From: Heterorhizobium halophytocola
GTDB lineage: Bacteria; Pseudomonadota; Alphaproteobacteria; Rhizobiales; Rhizobiaceae
Length of the DNA: 64,000 nucleotides
NCBI RefSeq assembly: GCF_017873095.1
Contig: NZ_JAGGJU010000008.1
Location: 186,001 to 250,000 of the forward strand
Direction of reading: 5' to 3'
This document shows, piece after piece, positions 46,666-56,090 of this stretch (positions within the stretch are counted from its first letter, which is position 1; each line of letters starts with the position of its first letter). The position numbers were made by a program, and so were the translations under genes. The notes below the pieces were generated by a model. The model ran no database searches. It had not been told where the DNA came from and saw only the letters and a program-made list of their open reading frames with translations.

Positions 46666-47979
46666 ATGATCATTCCGCAGGAGATCATCCGGCGCAAACG
46701 GGATGGCGAGACCCTCGGGGCGATGGAAATCACCGCCTTCATCGAGGCGTTGAGCGACGAGAGCCTGTCGGAAGGGCAGGTCGCGGCCTTCGCCATGGCG
46801 GTGTTCTTTCAGGGCATGACGGCGGAAGAGACGGTTGCGCTCACCTGCGCCATGCGCGATTCCGGCACGGTGCTCTCCTGGGACGGCATCGAGGCGCCGA
46901 TCGCCGACAAGCATTCGACCGGCGGCATCGGCGACAATGTCTCCTTGATGCTGGCGCCGATCGTGGCGGCCTGCGGGCTTGCCGTGCCGATGATCTCCGG
47001 CCGCGGCCTCGGCCACACCGGCGGCACGCTCGACAAGCTGCAGGCGATCCCCGGCTACGAGGTCATGCCCGACGCCCAGACCTTTCGCCGCACGGTCGCC
47101 AATGTCGGCTGCGCGATCATCGGCCAGACCGGCGACCTGGCGCCTGCCGACCGGCGTCTCTATGCCGTGCGCGATGTGACGGCGACGGTCGAATCGATCC
47201 CGTTGATCACCGCCTCCATCCTGTCGAAGAAGCTCGCCGCCGGCCTGCAGTCGCTGGTGCTCGACGTGAAGTTCGGCAATGGCGCCTTCATGGCCGACCT
47301 CGATGATGCCGAGGCGCTGGCCGCCTCCCTGGTCGCCGTGGCCAACGGGGCAGGGGTCAGGACCACAGCCCTTCTGACCGACATGAACCAGCCGCTCGCC
47401 GATGCCGCCGGCAATGCGCTGGAGATCGTCAACTGCGTCGATTTTCTCGCCGGCCGCAAGGCGGGCACGCGGCTGGAGACGGTCACGCTGGCGCTCGCCG
47501 CCGACATGCTGGTCAATGCCGGCGTGGAGACGGATGTGACTGTGGCCGCAGCGCGCAGCCGCGATGCGCTGTCGTCGGGCAGGGCTGCTGAGATCTTCGG
47601 GGCCATGGTCCACGCGCTCGGCGGGCCGGTCGATTTCCTCGAGCATTCTGCCAATTATCTGCGCAAGGCGCCGATCGAGATCCCCGTGCTGGCGCAGTCC
47701 GGTGGCATCCTGCAAAGCTGCGCCACCCGCGATCTCGGCATGGCGGTCGTCGATCTCGGCGGCGGCCGTCGCCGCGCCACCGACACGATCGATCACCGCG
47801 TCGGCTTCAGCGGTCTTGTCCCGCTGGGCACCGAGGTGGCAAGAGGCGATCTGATTGCTATGGTCCATGCCGCCGACGAAGACAGCGGCGCCCGCGCCGC
47901 CCAGGCCGTGGCCTCGGCCTACCGGATCGGCGAGGGCAGCCTTGCGGACGCGCCTGTCGTGCTCAAGCGGCTCGGCTGA
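46666..47979 (+). CDS. deoA: thymidine phosphorylase
   Basis: 437 aa from the ATG at 46666 (MIIPQEIIRRKRDGETL). The substrate loop DKHSTGGIGDNVSL and SGRGLGHTGGTLDKLQ are typical. It releases thymine or uracil and deoxyribose 1-phosphate. It starts 4 bases after deoC and ends the operon, converging with the phosphatase-like gene. Confidence 0.96.
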   Translation: MIIPQEIIRRKRDGETLGAMEITAFIEALSDESLSEGQVAAFAMAVFFQGMTAEETVALTCAMRDSGTVLSWDGIEAPIADKHSTGGIGDNVSLMLAPIVAACGLAVPMISGRGLGHTGGTLDKLQAIPGYEVMPDAQTFRRTVANVGCAIIGQTGDLAPADRRLYAVRDVTATVESIPLITASILSKKLAAGLQSLVLDVKFGNGAFMADLDDAEALAASLVAVANGAGVRTTALLTDMNQPLADAAGNALEIVNCVDFLAGRKAGTRLETVTLALAADMLVNAGVETDVTVAAARSRDALSSGRAAEIFGAMVHALGGPVDFLEHSANYLRKAPIEIPVLAQSGGILQSCATRDLGMAVVDLGGGRRRATDTIDHRVGFSGLVPLGTEVARGDLIAMVHAADEDSGARAAQAVASAYRIGEGSLADAPVVLKRLG

Positions 47980-47998
47980 GACGGCGCGCCCGAGCGCG

Positions 47999-48319
47999 TT
48001 ACAGATGGCGCGGCACCCGCTCCCTCAGCCGTTCGACCAGCGCCGGATCCATGAAATCGCAATCATCGGAAATATTGAGGCAAATGATACGCCGGTCCTT
48101 CAGCCGAGGGCGGCATTTGCCCTGCAGCTTCGAACGGTGCCCCCGCGCCATCACCAAGATGATATCCGCCCAGTCGACGCGTTCGGCCGACAGCGGATTT
48201 TCCGCATCGTTGTCGGTCCGGGCGGATGGCACCTCGATGCCCGGCCAGCCGGCGAAGACCTGCTCGGCCGTGGGGCTGCGCAGCCTGTTCTGGCTGCGGA
48301 CGAACAGGACATTCTTCAC
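47999..48319 (-). CDS. LMW phosphotyrosine-phosphatase-like protein lacking the catalytic cysteine
   Basis: 106 aa from a GTG at 48319, after GGAGG. It opens KNVLFVRSQNRLRSPTAEQVF, the layout of the COG4551-type small phosphatase family, in which this loop is C-x5-R. Here the position is Arg8 (codon CGC) where Cys is expected; Arg14-Ser-Pro and the later DWADIILVMARGH are kept. Without the Cys nucleophile it should be inactive as a phosphatase. A role as a binding protein or a decaying gene is possible. Confidence 0.8.
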   Translation of the reverse strand: MKNVLFVRSQNRLRSPTAEQVFAGWPGIEVPSARTDNDAENPLSAERVDWADIILVMARGHRSKLQGKCRPRLKDRRIICLNISDDCDFMDPALVERLRERVPRHL

Positions 48320-48388
48320 GGGCGAGCCTCCAGATGACGGCAGGGCCTTGCCGTATCGTCGATCGGGATGGTCGGAATCCGGCATCGC

Positions 48389-48916
48389 TCAGAATTTCAT
48401 CTCCAGCGCCCCGTCGGCGACGGTGTAGGAGGACAACCGCTTGAGGAAGCTCATGCCGACCAGCGTCCCGGACAGCGCCTGATCCTTCATCACGAAGGCA
48501 TCGACGTCGCGCACCCGGACATCGCCGATCTCGATCGTCGCAAGCTTCACATAGGCGGCCAGGGTTTTGCCGTTCGCCGTATTGATCGGATATTTGAAAT
48601 CGAGGCTTGCGGAATTGAAGCCCAGCCGGCGGGCCGTGGACTGGTTGAAGGCGATCAGCGTGGCGCCGGTGTCGATCAGGCCGTCGACGGGTTTGCCGTT
48701 CAGCTTGAACCGGGCCTTGAAATGTCCCTGCGCATCCGCGGCAATCCGCGCATGACCGGGCCTGGTGCTGGCATTCGCCTTCTGCACGGAGGGCTCGTCC
48801 TGCACCGCCGCATCGGCATTCTCCACCGGCGCAGGGGCCACCTTCGTCAGGTATTGCGGCAGTTCGATCGCCGCTGCCGCGGCGATGCCCAGGATGATGA
48901 ACGCACGAGCGAGCAT
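48389..48916 (-). CDS. retropepsin-like aspartic protease (clan AA)
   Basis: 175 aa from the ATG at 48916 after GGAGG. One N-terminal membrane segment (about residues 3-22) is followed by a linker with Pro and Ala. The active-site signature GLIDTGATLIAF (Asp about residue 90) and NGKPVDG fit the TIGR02281 family of single-domain retropepsins. It is probably periplasmic and membrane-anchored. Confidence 0.87.
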   Translation of the reverse strand: MLARAFIILGIAAAAAIELPQYLTKVAPAPVENADAAVQDEPSVQKANASTRPGHARIAADAQGHFKARFKLNGKPVDGLIDTGATLIAFNQSTARRLGFNSASLDFKYPINTANGKTLAAYVKLATIEIGDVRVRDVDAFVMKDQALSGTLVGMSFLKRLSSYTVADGALEMKF

Positions 48917-49101
48917 GATGAGGTCCTCCGGCAGGTCGTATGCTGCCTGGAGCATTCTAGGTTGCAAGGCTGATAGTCGGACTAACGCAATGACTAAAAT
49001 GCCGTCGAACCGGCCGTTTCCTGCACGGCTTACGCAGGCGGCGGTGGCGGCGGGACGGCATGCGCCGGCCCCTCCCAGTCAGCCATGGCCCGGCGGCCGC
49101 C

Positions 49102-49731
49102 TTACTTCGTGCCGTACATCCGGTCGCCGGCGTCGCCGAGACCCGGCATGATATAGCCCTTTTCGTTCAGGTGGCTGTCGATCGAGGCGGTGTAGACCGG
49201 AACGTCGGGATGCGCGTCGGTGAAATGCTTGATCCCTTCGGGCGCTGCCAGCAGGCAGAGGAAGCGGATGTTCTTGGCACCGCGCTCCTTCAGCTTGTCG
49301 ATCGCGGCAATCGAGGAATTGCCGGTCGCCAGCATCGGGTCGACGACGATGATCAGTCGCTCGGCAATGTCTTCCGGCGCCTTGAAATAATATTCGACCG
49401 GCTCCAGCGTCACGTGATCGCGGTAGACGCCGATATGCGAGACGCGGGCGGCCGGCACCAGTTCCAGCATGCCTTCCAGCAGGCCGTTGCCGGCGCGCAG
49501 GATCGAGGCGAAGACCAGCTTCTTGCCTTCCAGCACCGGCGATTCCATCGTCTGCAGCGGTGTCTCGATGGTCTGCATGGTCAATTCGAGATCGCGCGTC
49601 ACCTCGTAGCAGAGCAGCGTCGAGATCTCGCGCAGCAACCGGCGGAAGCTCGAGGTCGAGGTCTCCTTGCGGCGCATGATCGTCAGTTTGTGTTGGACGA
49701 GCGGATGATCGATGACAGTGACGCCGTTCAT
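49102..49731 (-). CDS. upp: uracil phosphoribosyltransferase
   Basis: 209 aa. The PRPP-binding loop [11 protein letters not shown] is intact, as are [13 protein letters not shown] and [29 protein letters not shown] sequence at the C-terminus. It salvages uracil to UMP. Third gene of a deoB-add-upp set; 109 bases follow add. Confidence 0.97.
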   Translation of the reverse strand: MNGVTVIDHPLVQHKLTIMRRKETSTSSFRRLLREISTLLCYEVTRDLELTMQTIETPLQTMESPVLEGKKLVFASILRAGNGLLEGMLELVPAARVSHIGVYRDHVTLEPVEYYFKAPEDIAERLIIVVDPMLATGNSSIAAIDKLKERGAKNIRFLCLLAAPEGIKHFTDAHPDVPVYTASIDSHLNEKGYIMPGLGDAGDRMYGTK

Positions 49732-49840
49732 GGGACAAACCTTCTTTTCAAACTGGGCTTGCCCATGTCTTTGTCACGGGCAGCCTCGGTTAAGCAAGCG
49801 TCGAGCAACGCCGGCGATCAAAAAGCCACGGAAAAGCCCC

Positions 49841-50815
49841 TCAGGCGGCAAGCTTCGCCAGCAGCGCCTGCCGTGTCTCCTCATCGACGAAGGCCGCCTC
49901 GATGGCCGTGCGGGTCATGGCGTCGATCTCCGCCTCGCTGAAGCCCAGTTCGTCGGCGGCGATTTCGTATTCGCGCGCCAGCGAGGTGTGGAAGAAGGGC
50001 GGGTCGTCCGAGTTCAGCGTCACAGGAACGCCGGCCTGCACCAGCTGCCGCAGCGGATGGGAGGCGAAGTCGGGGAAGACCTGCAGCGCGATATTGGAAC
50101 CCGGGCAGACCTCGAGCACGATGCCGAGATCGGCAATCCGCTTGACCAGCTCCGGATCCTCGATGGCGCGCACGCCGTGGCCGATCCGCGATGGCTTCAC
50201 CAGCTCGACCGCATCGGCAACGGAAAACGCGCCGCACAACTCGCCGGCGTGGATGGTGATGCCGAGGCCGGCCTCACGCACCACGTCGAAGGCGCGGGCA
50301 TAATCGGCGACCCGGTTCATCCGCTCCTCGCCGGCCATGTTGAAGCCGGTGATCAGCGGGTGGTCGAATGTCGCCGCCCACTCGGCGCGCCGCAGCACGT
50401 TTTCCGGGCCCAGGTGACGCTCGCCGATGATGATCATCCGGCATTCGATGCCGGTCTCCTGCCTGGCCGCCGCGATGCCGGCTGCCAGTCCGCCGATATA
50501 ATCTTCCGGCGCCAGACCGACGGCCTCGCCATGGTCGGGCGAAATGAACAGCTCGCTATAGATGGTGTTTTCGGCTGCGAGTTCGCAGAGATAGGCCTGC
50601 GTCAGCGCGGCATAGTCGTCGGCGGTGCGAAATACCGATGCGACATGGTCATAGCAGGCTATGAAACTGGTGAAGTCATGCCAGACATAGGCCCCGTCGC
50701 GGATGAAGACGGAGTGATCGACGCCATATTTCTCCGCCTGGCGCAGGGTGAGCGCAGGTGGGGCTGCGCCCTCCACATGGCAATGCAGTTCCGCCTTCTT
50801 CAGGTGCTTGGTCAC
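49841..50815 (-). CDS. add: adenosine deaminase
   Basis: 324 aa. The metal-binding ELHCHVEGA (about residue 10), [20 protein letters not shown] and SDDPPFF motifs are complete. It turns adenosine and deoxyadenosine into the inosines, which punA then cleaves. Its start overlaps the deoB stop by 4 bases. Confidence 0.96.
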   Translation of the reverse strand: MTKHLKKAELHCHVEGAAPPALTLRQAEKYGVDHSVFIRDGAYVWHDFTSFIACYDHVASVFRTADDYAALTQAYLCELAAENTIYSELFISPDHGEAVGLAPEDYIGGLAAGIAAARQETGIECRMIIIGERHLGPENVLRRAEWAATFDHPLITGFNMAGEERMNRVADYARAFDVVREAGLGITIHAGELCGAFSVADAVELVKPSRIGHGVRAIEDPELVKRIADLGIVLEVCPGSNIALQVFPDFASHPLRQLVQAGVPVTLNSDDPPFFHTSLAREYEIAADELGFSEAEIDAMTRTAIEAAFVDEETRQALLAKLAA

Positions 50816-52032
50816 AGGAAGCTCCGTCCATGCTTGCCGGGCGCAATGCCGAGATGCGCCGCGACCGTCTCGCCGATATCGGCATAGGTGTCGCGTATGC
50901 CGATGGCGCGCGAGCGGATGCCCGGCCCGAACGCCATGATCGGAACCCTTTCGCGGGTATGATCAGTGCCGCGCCAGGTCGGATCGCAGCCGTGATCGGC
51001 GGTCATCAGCACCATGTCGCCGGGCTTCAGCTTGCGGTTGATCTCCGCCAGCCGGCGGTCGAAGGCCTCGAGCGCTGCGGCATAGCCCGGCACGTCGCGG
51101 CGATGCCCGTAGAGCATGTCGAAATCGACGAAATTGGTGAAGACGAGATCGCCGTCGCTGGCCTCGTCCATGGCTTTCAGCGTCGCATCCACCAGTGCCA
51201 TATTGCCATTGGCCTTGATCACGCGCGACACGCCCTGGTGGGCGAAGATGTCGCCGATCTTGCCGACGGCATGCACGCGGCGATCCGCCTCGATCAGGCG
51301 GTCCAGCAGCGTTGGCTCCGGCGGCAGCACCGAGAAGTCGCGGCGATTGCCGGTGCGCTCGAAAGTGGCCGGACTGTCGCCGACAAAGGGCCGGGCGATC
51401 ACCCGGCCGATATTCAAGGGGTCGACGAGCTCGCGCACGATCGCGCAGAGATCCATCAGCCGCTCCAGCCCGAAACTCGCCTCGTGGGCGGCAATCTGGA
51501 AGACGGAATCCGAGGATGTATAGCAGATCGGCTTGTGGCTGCGGATATGCTCGACGCCGAGCCTTGCGATGATCTCGGTGCCCGAGGCATGGCAATTGCC
51601 GAGAATGCCCGGAAGATCGGCGCGCTCGCAGATCGCCTCCACCAGGTCGCGCGGGAAGGCCTGGTCGCCCTCTGGAAAATAGCCCCAGTCGAACATGACC
51701 GGCGTGCCGGCGATCTCCCAGTGGCCCGACGGCGTGTCCTTGCCGCGCGAGGTTTCCGAGGCCGCCCCATGCAGGCCGAAGATCCGCTCGGGCACCGGCA
51801 TGCCGGCCGGATAGGTGCCGCTGGCAAGCTTGGCGATCTGCATCAGGCCCAGCGCCGAGAGGTTCGGCAGCTTCAGCCGACCGGACCGCAATCCTGCCCG
51901 GTCTCCCGCGCCTGTCGCACAGAATTCGGCGATATGGCCAAGCGTGTCGGATCCCTCGTCGCCATAGGCGCTAGCATCCGGCGCACCGCCGATGCCGAAG
52001 GAGTCGAGAACGAAGAGGAATGCGCGGGCCAT
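50812..52032 (-). CDS. deoB: phosphopentomutase
   Basis: 406 aa. The metal-binding start [14 protein letters not shown] and the C-terminal [23 protein letters not shown] sequence are typical. It converts ribose 1-phosphate and deoxyribose 1-phosphate to the 5-phosphates for deoC and the pentose pathway. First gene of the leftward set, convergent in function with the rightward deo genes. Confidence 0.97.
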   Translation of the reverse strand: MARAFLFVLDSFGIGGAPDASAYGDEGSDTLGHIAEFCATGAGDRAGLRSGRLKLPNLSALGLMQIAKLASGTYPAGMPVPERIFGLHGAASETSRGKDTPSGHWEIAGTPVMFDWGYFPEGDQAFPRDLVEAICERADLPGILGNCHASGTEIIARLGVEHIRSHKPICYTSSDSVFQIAAHEASFGLERLMDLCAIVRELVDPLNIGRVIARPFVGDSPATFERTGNRRDFSVLPPEPTLLDRLIEADRRVHAVGKIGDIFAHQGVSRVIKANGNMALVDATLKAMDEASDGDLVFTNFVDFDMLYGHRRDVPGYAAALEAFDRRLAEINRKLKPGDMVLMTADHGCDPTWRGTDHTRERVPIMAFGPGIRSRAIGIRDTYADIGETVAAHLGIAPGKHGRSFL

Positions 52033-52130
52033 CCGTCACCTAGAATCGAAGCGCCCTTGAGGGTCGCGGAACCGGTGATGAATAGCCCGTCGAAACGGCC
52101 TTTGCAAATCGCGACAGGCCCGGAGAAACC

Positions 52131-52763
52131 TCAGGATGGGCAGTTCGTGCAGGCAATCCCGTCGTCGCCGACACGCTGGCGATAATAGTAGTCGCGCGCG
52201 ATGGTGATCGTCGTCAGCCCGCTGCTGGAAAAATTCGGAACATAGGTGACGAGCTCGTGCGGGATCGAAAGCTCCGCATGGATGAGGAAGGTCTCGGCAT
52301 TGCTCATCGCCGCGTCCAGATTGAGGGTGGTCCCCGCCGTGTAGGGGGCCTTCTTGCTGTCGCTTTCCCAGGACCAGGTCACGGTGGCCTTCGAATTCTT
52401 GTCGATGGTGATGCCGGTCACCTTCAGCACCATGCCGGTGGTCGGGTAGGGCACGAACAGCGATTGGGCCACATGCGTCATGGAGTCGAGGAAATCCTTG
52501 TTCACATCGCCTTCCTGGGCAATCAGGTCGGCGACGGTACTGGCGGCGGCCGTTGCCCTCTTCTGCACGCTGAACGCCAGCGTGAGTTCCAGCGCCGAGA
52601 GGTAGACGAACAGAAGCAGCGGGAAAAGCAGCGCGAATTCGACGGCGCCGAAACCCTGTCGGTCGGTGCCCAAACGCTTGAACTGCCGGCTGAGGGCTTG
52701 CAGGGTGGCTTTGCCGACCGTCGCCAGGCGGGTGCCGGAAAATGCCGATCGGATCGCGGTCAT
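52131..52763 (-). CDS. TadE/TadG-like minor pilin 2
   Basis: 210 aa from the ATG at 52763. An N-terminal basic part is followed by the TadE-like motif GFGAVEFALLFPLLLFVYLS near residue 38 and one membrane helix, then an extracytoplasmic domain with CTNC near the end. It is probably a minor pilin or assembly factor of the Tad pilus. It overlaps the upstream tadE-like gene by 4 bases. Confidence 0.85.
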   Translation of the reverse strand: MTAIRSAFSGTRLATVGKATLQALSRQFKRLGTDRQGFGAVEFALLFPLLLFVYLSALELTLAFSVQKRATAAASTVADLIAQEGDVNKDFLDSMTHVAQSLFVPYPTTGMVLKVTGITIDKNSKATVTWSWESDSKKAPYTAGTTLNLDAAMSNAETFLIHAELSIPHELVTYVPNFSSSGLTTITIARDYYYRQRVGDDGIACTNCPS

Positions 52764-53389
52764 GGATAGTCCTCGTTCTTGAAGGTCGTCGTTGCAACGA
52801 TCAGGAACACCGAGGATCCGTCGGCAGGGCGAATATTCGTGATGTAGGGACGCACCAGGTCGGTCATGACATGCCAGCGGTAGAAGGCCCGGACCATGTT
52901 GACGGTCTTCGGTCCGCCGGGGCTGTACTTGAACTTGGTGGGGTCGATGTCGGCATAATCCGCAGCGCTGACGCGCGGAATGGAGGTCGGCACGTCGTTG
53001 TAATCGGTGTAGGTCTGGACATCGACATAGAGATCCGACTCGTTGGCGGCCTCCGTCTTCGAACAGGTGATCATCACTGCAATGTCGTTGCACAGCAGCT
53101 GGCGGAACTCCGTCTTGTCCTTGTCGGTGTCCCTGCCGAGCTTGTAGGTGATTTCGCCCGTGCGGATCTGCCGGGCCAGGTTGTTGGTTGCATTCGTCAG
53201 CAGCTGCTCGGCGCTATAGGCGACGAAGGTCTCGATGATGGCAAACACAATCAGGAAATAGGGTATCGCCAGAATGGCGAATTCGATCGCCGCGGTGCCG
53301 TCGCGCGAACGCATCAATCGAAGAAAGGTTGAACACGCTCGTCGCGCGGATCGGATTGGGCGCATGCCCGCTTTGCGTCTTGAATTCAT
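52760..53389 (-). CDS. TadE-like minor pilin 1
   Basis: 209 aa. The TadE motif GTAAIEFAILAIPYFLIVFA (about residues 31-50) includes the conserved Glu and one membrane helix; the rest is extracytoplasmic, with two Cys. The start is the first ATG of the frame; an ATG at codon 9 is an alternative and neither has a strong site. First gene of the leftward tadE/G pair. Confidence 0.87.
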   Translation of the reverse strand: MNSRRKAGMRPIRSARRACSTFLRLMRSRDGTAAIEFAILAIPYFLIVFAIIETFVAYSAEQLLTNATNNLARQIRTGEITYKLGRDTDKDKTEFRQLLCNDIAVMITCSKTEAANESDLYVDVQTYTDYNDVPTSIPRVSAADYADIDPTKFKYSPGGPKTVNMVRAFYRWHVMTDLVRPYITNIRPADGSSVFLIVATTTFKNEDYP

Positions 53390-53451
53390 TTCTGAACGCC
53401 TAAAAATATCTTTATGACGCTATATTAGGCGAGAGATATTGAATTTTCGTT

Positions 53452-53473
53452 CACCAACCACGCGGAATTGGTG
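53452..53473. repeat. short inverted repeat between pilus genes
   Basis: CACCAA and TTGGTG arms about a 10-base centre, in the A/T-rich 140-base gap between the pilus N-terminal-domain gene and tadE. Could be a weak terminator or an operator for the tadE pair. Confidence 0.3.
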
Positions 53474-53529
53474 GCGAACCGTTAATCAATCCGAAAGCAT
53501 GCGACGTATGTGGGAAGCCGGCTTCCTGA

Positions 53530-53931
53530 TCAGGGCTCTGCGTAGGTGCTTGCAGCCTGCGCTTCGCAGATCGGGGTGCAGGACATGACGATACGAGCAG
53601 TCGACTTGAACAGGCGAATTGTGTTGTCTTCGTCGATCGAGACCTGGATCCGTTCGTCCAGAATGGCGTTGCCGTCATTGTCGAGCAGAACCAGATTAGT
53701 CGTGCCGAAATCACGGCCGGTCAGCACGATCGTCTTTTCGTCTGCCACAGTCGCGTCGGCGATCTTCGAATTGCCGACGATCACCTTGCTGACCGGACGG
53801 TCGAGTTTCAGGACACGGGCGTGATCCATGAACACGTGCAGAGCGCCGTCCTCTGCCAGGACGGGGCCGGCCAGCAGTGTGCCGGTCACGCAGGCAGCGA
53901 ACAGGGAAGCGGAAAGTTTGAAAGTGATCAC
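53530..53931 (-). CDS. lone pilus-assembly N-terminal-domain protein (CpaC-like N-terminus)
   Basis: 133 aa from a GTG at 53931 with AAGG upstream; the frame continues further. A signal peptide (cleaved near LAEDG, about residue 25) is followed by a single domain with VLKLDRPVSKVIVGNSKIADA and TNLVLLDNDGNAI, the T2SS/T3SS pilus N-terminal domain (PF13629 type). The same domain begins CpaC at 56.2 kb. No secretin domain follows it. Three Cys end the protein. It may assist the secretin. Confidence 0.8.
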   Translation of the reverse strand: MITFKLSASLFAACVTGTLLAGPVLAEDGALHVFMDHARVLKLDRPVSKVIVGNSKIADATVADEKTIVLTGRDFGTTNLVLLDNDGNAILDERIQVSIDEDNTIRLFKSTARIVMSCTPICEAQAASTYAEP

Positions 53932-54322
53932 CGGCAAGATCCTTGAGGACGCTCTTAATGCTTTAAATCTCGGGTCCAAGATGCCGCGATTTGGTGAATG
54001 AACGGTTAAGTGGGCTTTCTTAATATATAAGGCATCCGTTGCCCCTGACTGATGCCCAGATCGGAGCCCCTGGAGGCCGGGGAGATATCCCCTTGAGGAT
54101 GCAGTCTTATAAGGGGGCGCTTTCCCGGCGACATTAGTCCCTCGAAATGTAGCGACCTCGGTAACGAAGCGCTTACCTTGCTGCGCGTCCTGCCACATTT
54201 ACGTTTTGGTAACGTTCTTTATTAAGTCGGTAGCAATGGACGCTCTGTAGGTTGAGGTCATCCGAGCAACGGTAAACAGTTGCCGGGCGTGCTGAACAGC
54301 TTCATAGAGTTAGGAGAATACA
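53932..54322. other. 391-base divergent promoter region of pilus genes
   Basis: No gene. A/T-rich relative to its surroundings, it separates the leftward pilus gene from rightward flp. I see a CCCCTT/AAGGGG inverted pair (54089-54116) and scattered TATATAA and TTTATTAAG tracts, but cannot assign -35/-10 boxes with confidence. flp has its Shine-Dalgarno TAGGAG at 54311-54316. Confidence 0.5.
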
Positions 54323-54502
54323 ATGACTAAGATTTTCTCGCGTTTCCTCAAGGACGAGTCGGGCGCAACTGCAATTGAATACGGCCTGATCGCCGCGCTC
54401 ATCTCCGTCGCCCTGATCACCGGTGCTTCGACCCTGGGCAACTCGCTCAACAACACCTTCTCGAAGGTCTCGGGCACTCTCGATACGGCCAACTCGAAGT
54501 AA
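54323..54502 (+). CDS. Flp/PilA-type pilin
   Basis: 59 aa. The prepilin start MTKIFSRFLKDESG is cut after Gly14, before ATAIEYGLIAALISVALI, with the Glu19-Tyr20 pair that defines Flp pilins. The hydrophobic stretch forms the filament core. It is the major pilin of the Tad pilus. A strong terminator follows, so it is mainly made as a separate transcript. Confidence 0.96.
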   Translation: MTKIFSRFLKDESGATAIEYGLIAALISVALITGASTLGNSLNNTFSKVSGTLDTANSK

Positions 54503-54521
54503 GCCTCGCGGCTTGCGATCG

Positions 54522-54548
54522 AAAGCCGCCCTTCGGGGCGGCTTTTTT
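54522..54548 (+). terminator. Rho-independent terminator of the pilin gene
   Basis: AAAGCCGCCC, loop TTCG, GGGCGGCTTT, then T-run (54543-54548). Perfect 8-base G/C-rich stem with a tetraloop, 20 bases after the flp stop. Confidence 0.93.
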
Positions 54549-54658
54549 GTATCTGGAGACTGCCTGATTCGCATGCTTCTCTTTCCGAAGCAGTAAGGTT
54601 TTCAAGCTATCCCTCATGGAGCCCGTCGGGGTTTCCGTTAGACCGCACATTTCAGGAT

Positions 54659-55177
54659 ATGGGCATGATTGTCACTTTGATCTTCCTTCTCTTTCCCATC
54701 TGTCTCGTTCTCGCGGCGCTGACGGATCTCCTGGAAATGACCATTCCCAATCATATCCCGCTGGCTCTCATCCTCGGCTTTCTGGTGGTCGCGCCTTTCA
54801 TCGATATCGGCTGGACCGGGTTCGGCTGGCATCTGGCTGCCGGGGCGGTGGTCTTTGCCGCATGTTTCGCCCTCTTTGCCTTCGGCGTGATGGGGGGTGG
54901 CGATGCGAAACTGCTGAGCGCGGCCGCCCTGTGGTTCGGCTTCAATGAAAGCCTGCTCAGCTTTGCCATCTATGTGTCCTATATCGGCGGCCTGCTGACC
55001 GTCCTGCTGATCCTGTTGCGCAGCCGGTCGAGCATCGTCATGACGCTCAATCTGCCGCTGCCCGATTCGCTGATTTCGGCGAAGAAAGTGCCCTATGGCA
55101 TCGCCATCGGCATCGCCGGGCTGATCGCCTACCAGGATTCCCCCATCGTTCTCTGGGCGCTCTCTGCCGGTAAATAG
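54659..55177 (+). CDS. cpaA: CpaA prepilin peptidase
   Basis: 172 aa with several membrane helices. The two catalytic aspartates of the TadV/CpaA group are Asp23 (ALTDLLEMTIPN) and Asp82 (MGGGDAKLLSA). It processes Flp and the TadE-like pilins. Starts at 54659 or the ATG two codons later. Confidence 0.94.
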   Translation: MGMIVTLIFLLFPICLVLAALTDLLEMTIPNHIPLALILGFLVVAPFIDIGWTGFGWHLAAGAVVFAACFALFAFGVMGGGDAKLLSAAALWFGFNESLLSFAIYVSYIGGLLTVLLILLRSRSSIVMTLNLPLPDSLISAKKVPYGIAIGIAGLIAYQDSPIVLWALSAGK

Positions 55178-55294
55178 GCAGCATGCGAGCAAAAGCTTTC
55201 ATTAACTACCTTTATAAGCCCGCCATTAACTATAATTATACCAATTGCGGATCATTGTGCCCGGGAACCAGTCTTTCCCCGCAAGGATCGCCCA

Positions 55295-56089
55295 ATGAAA
55301 CCCGCACGTATCATCATCCTCACGGTCGCTGTTGTTGCAGCCGGACTTGCCGGGTTTCTTGCCATGCGGCTGTCCGGCCCCCGGGTGATCGCCGAAAAGG
55401 CGCAGCAGATCATCCAGAAGGAACCGTCGACCCGCGTTCTCGTCGCATCCGAGAACCTGCCGGTCGGCGCAAGGTTGAACCCGGATTCGATGCGCTGGAC
55501 CAATTGGCCCAAGGGCGATGTGTTCGAAGGCTTCATCACCGATGAAAAACGTCCCAAGGCGCTCGAGGAACTGAGCGGCGCCGTCGTGCGCATTCCCATT
55601 TTCGAGGGCGAACCGGTGCGCGGCGAAAAGGTCGCCGACTCCTCCAGCCACATCATGTCGTCGCTGCTGCCGTCGGGCAAGCGCGCCGTGTCCACCGAAA
55701 TCTCGGTCGCAACCGGAGCCGGCGGCTTCATCCTGCCCAACGACCGGGTCGACGTGATCATGGTCCGCAAGGGGGACGGCGACACTTTCAAGACGGAAAA
55801 CGTCCTGTCCAATGTCCGCGTGCTGGCGATCGATCAGCAGATCCAGGAAGACGAGGACGGCAAGAAGTCCGTCGTCGGCAACACCGCGACGCTGGAGCTG
55901 ACGCCGGATCAGGCGAAGGTGATCACGGTCGCGCAGCAGATGGCCGACAGGCTGAGCCTGGTTCTCCGCTCGGTCGCCGACGCGCAGGAGCAGGACACTG
56001 CCGCCGCCGACCATCTTCTCAGCGGCAGCAACGGCCAGTCGACGATCCAGGTGATCAAGTCCGGCACCATCGTAAAGAACACCAATTGA
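55295..56089 (+). CDS. cpaB: CpaB/RcpC pilus assembly protein
   Basis: 264 aa. N-terminal membrane segment (about residues 6-24) then an SAF domain (VLVASENLPVGARLNPDS, about residues 46-63) and the RcpC region IPIFEGEPVRGEKV and FILPNDRVDVIMV. It acts in the periplasm with the secretin. The 117-base upstream gap has ATTAACTA-rich sequence. Confidence 0.92.
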   Translation: MKPARIIILTVAVVAAGLAGFLAMRLSGPRVIAEKAQQIIQKEPSTRVLVASENLPVGARLNPDSMRWTNWPKGDVFEGFITDEKRPKALEELSGAVVRIPIFEGEPVRGEKVADSSSHIMSSLLPSGKRAVSTEISVATGAGGFILPNDRVDVIMVRKGDGDTFKTENVLSNVRVLAIDQQIQEDEDGKKSVVGNTATLELTPDQAKVITVAQQMADRLSLVLRSVADAQEQDTAAADHLLSGSNGQSTIQVIKSGTIVKNTN

Positions 56090-56090
56090 C

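Noticed and set aside
54006..54023. TTAA N10 TTAA near flp, considered as a CtrA site
   Set aside because: CtrA sites need a 7-base spacer; this has 10.
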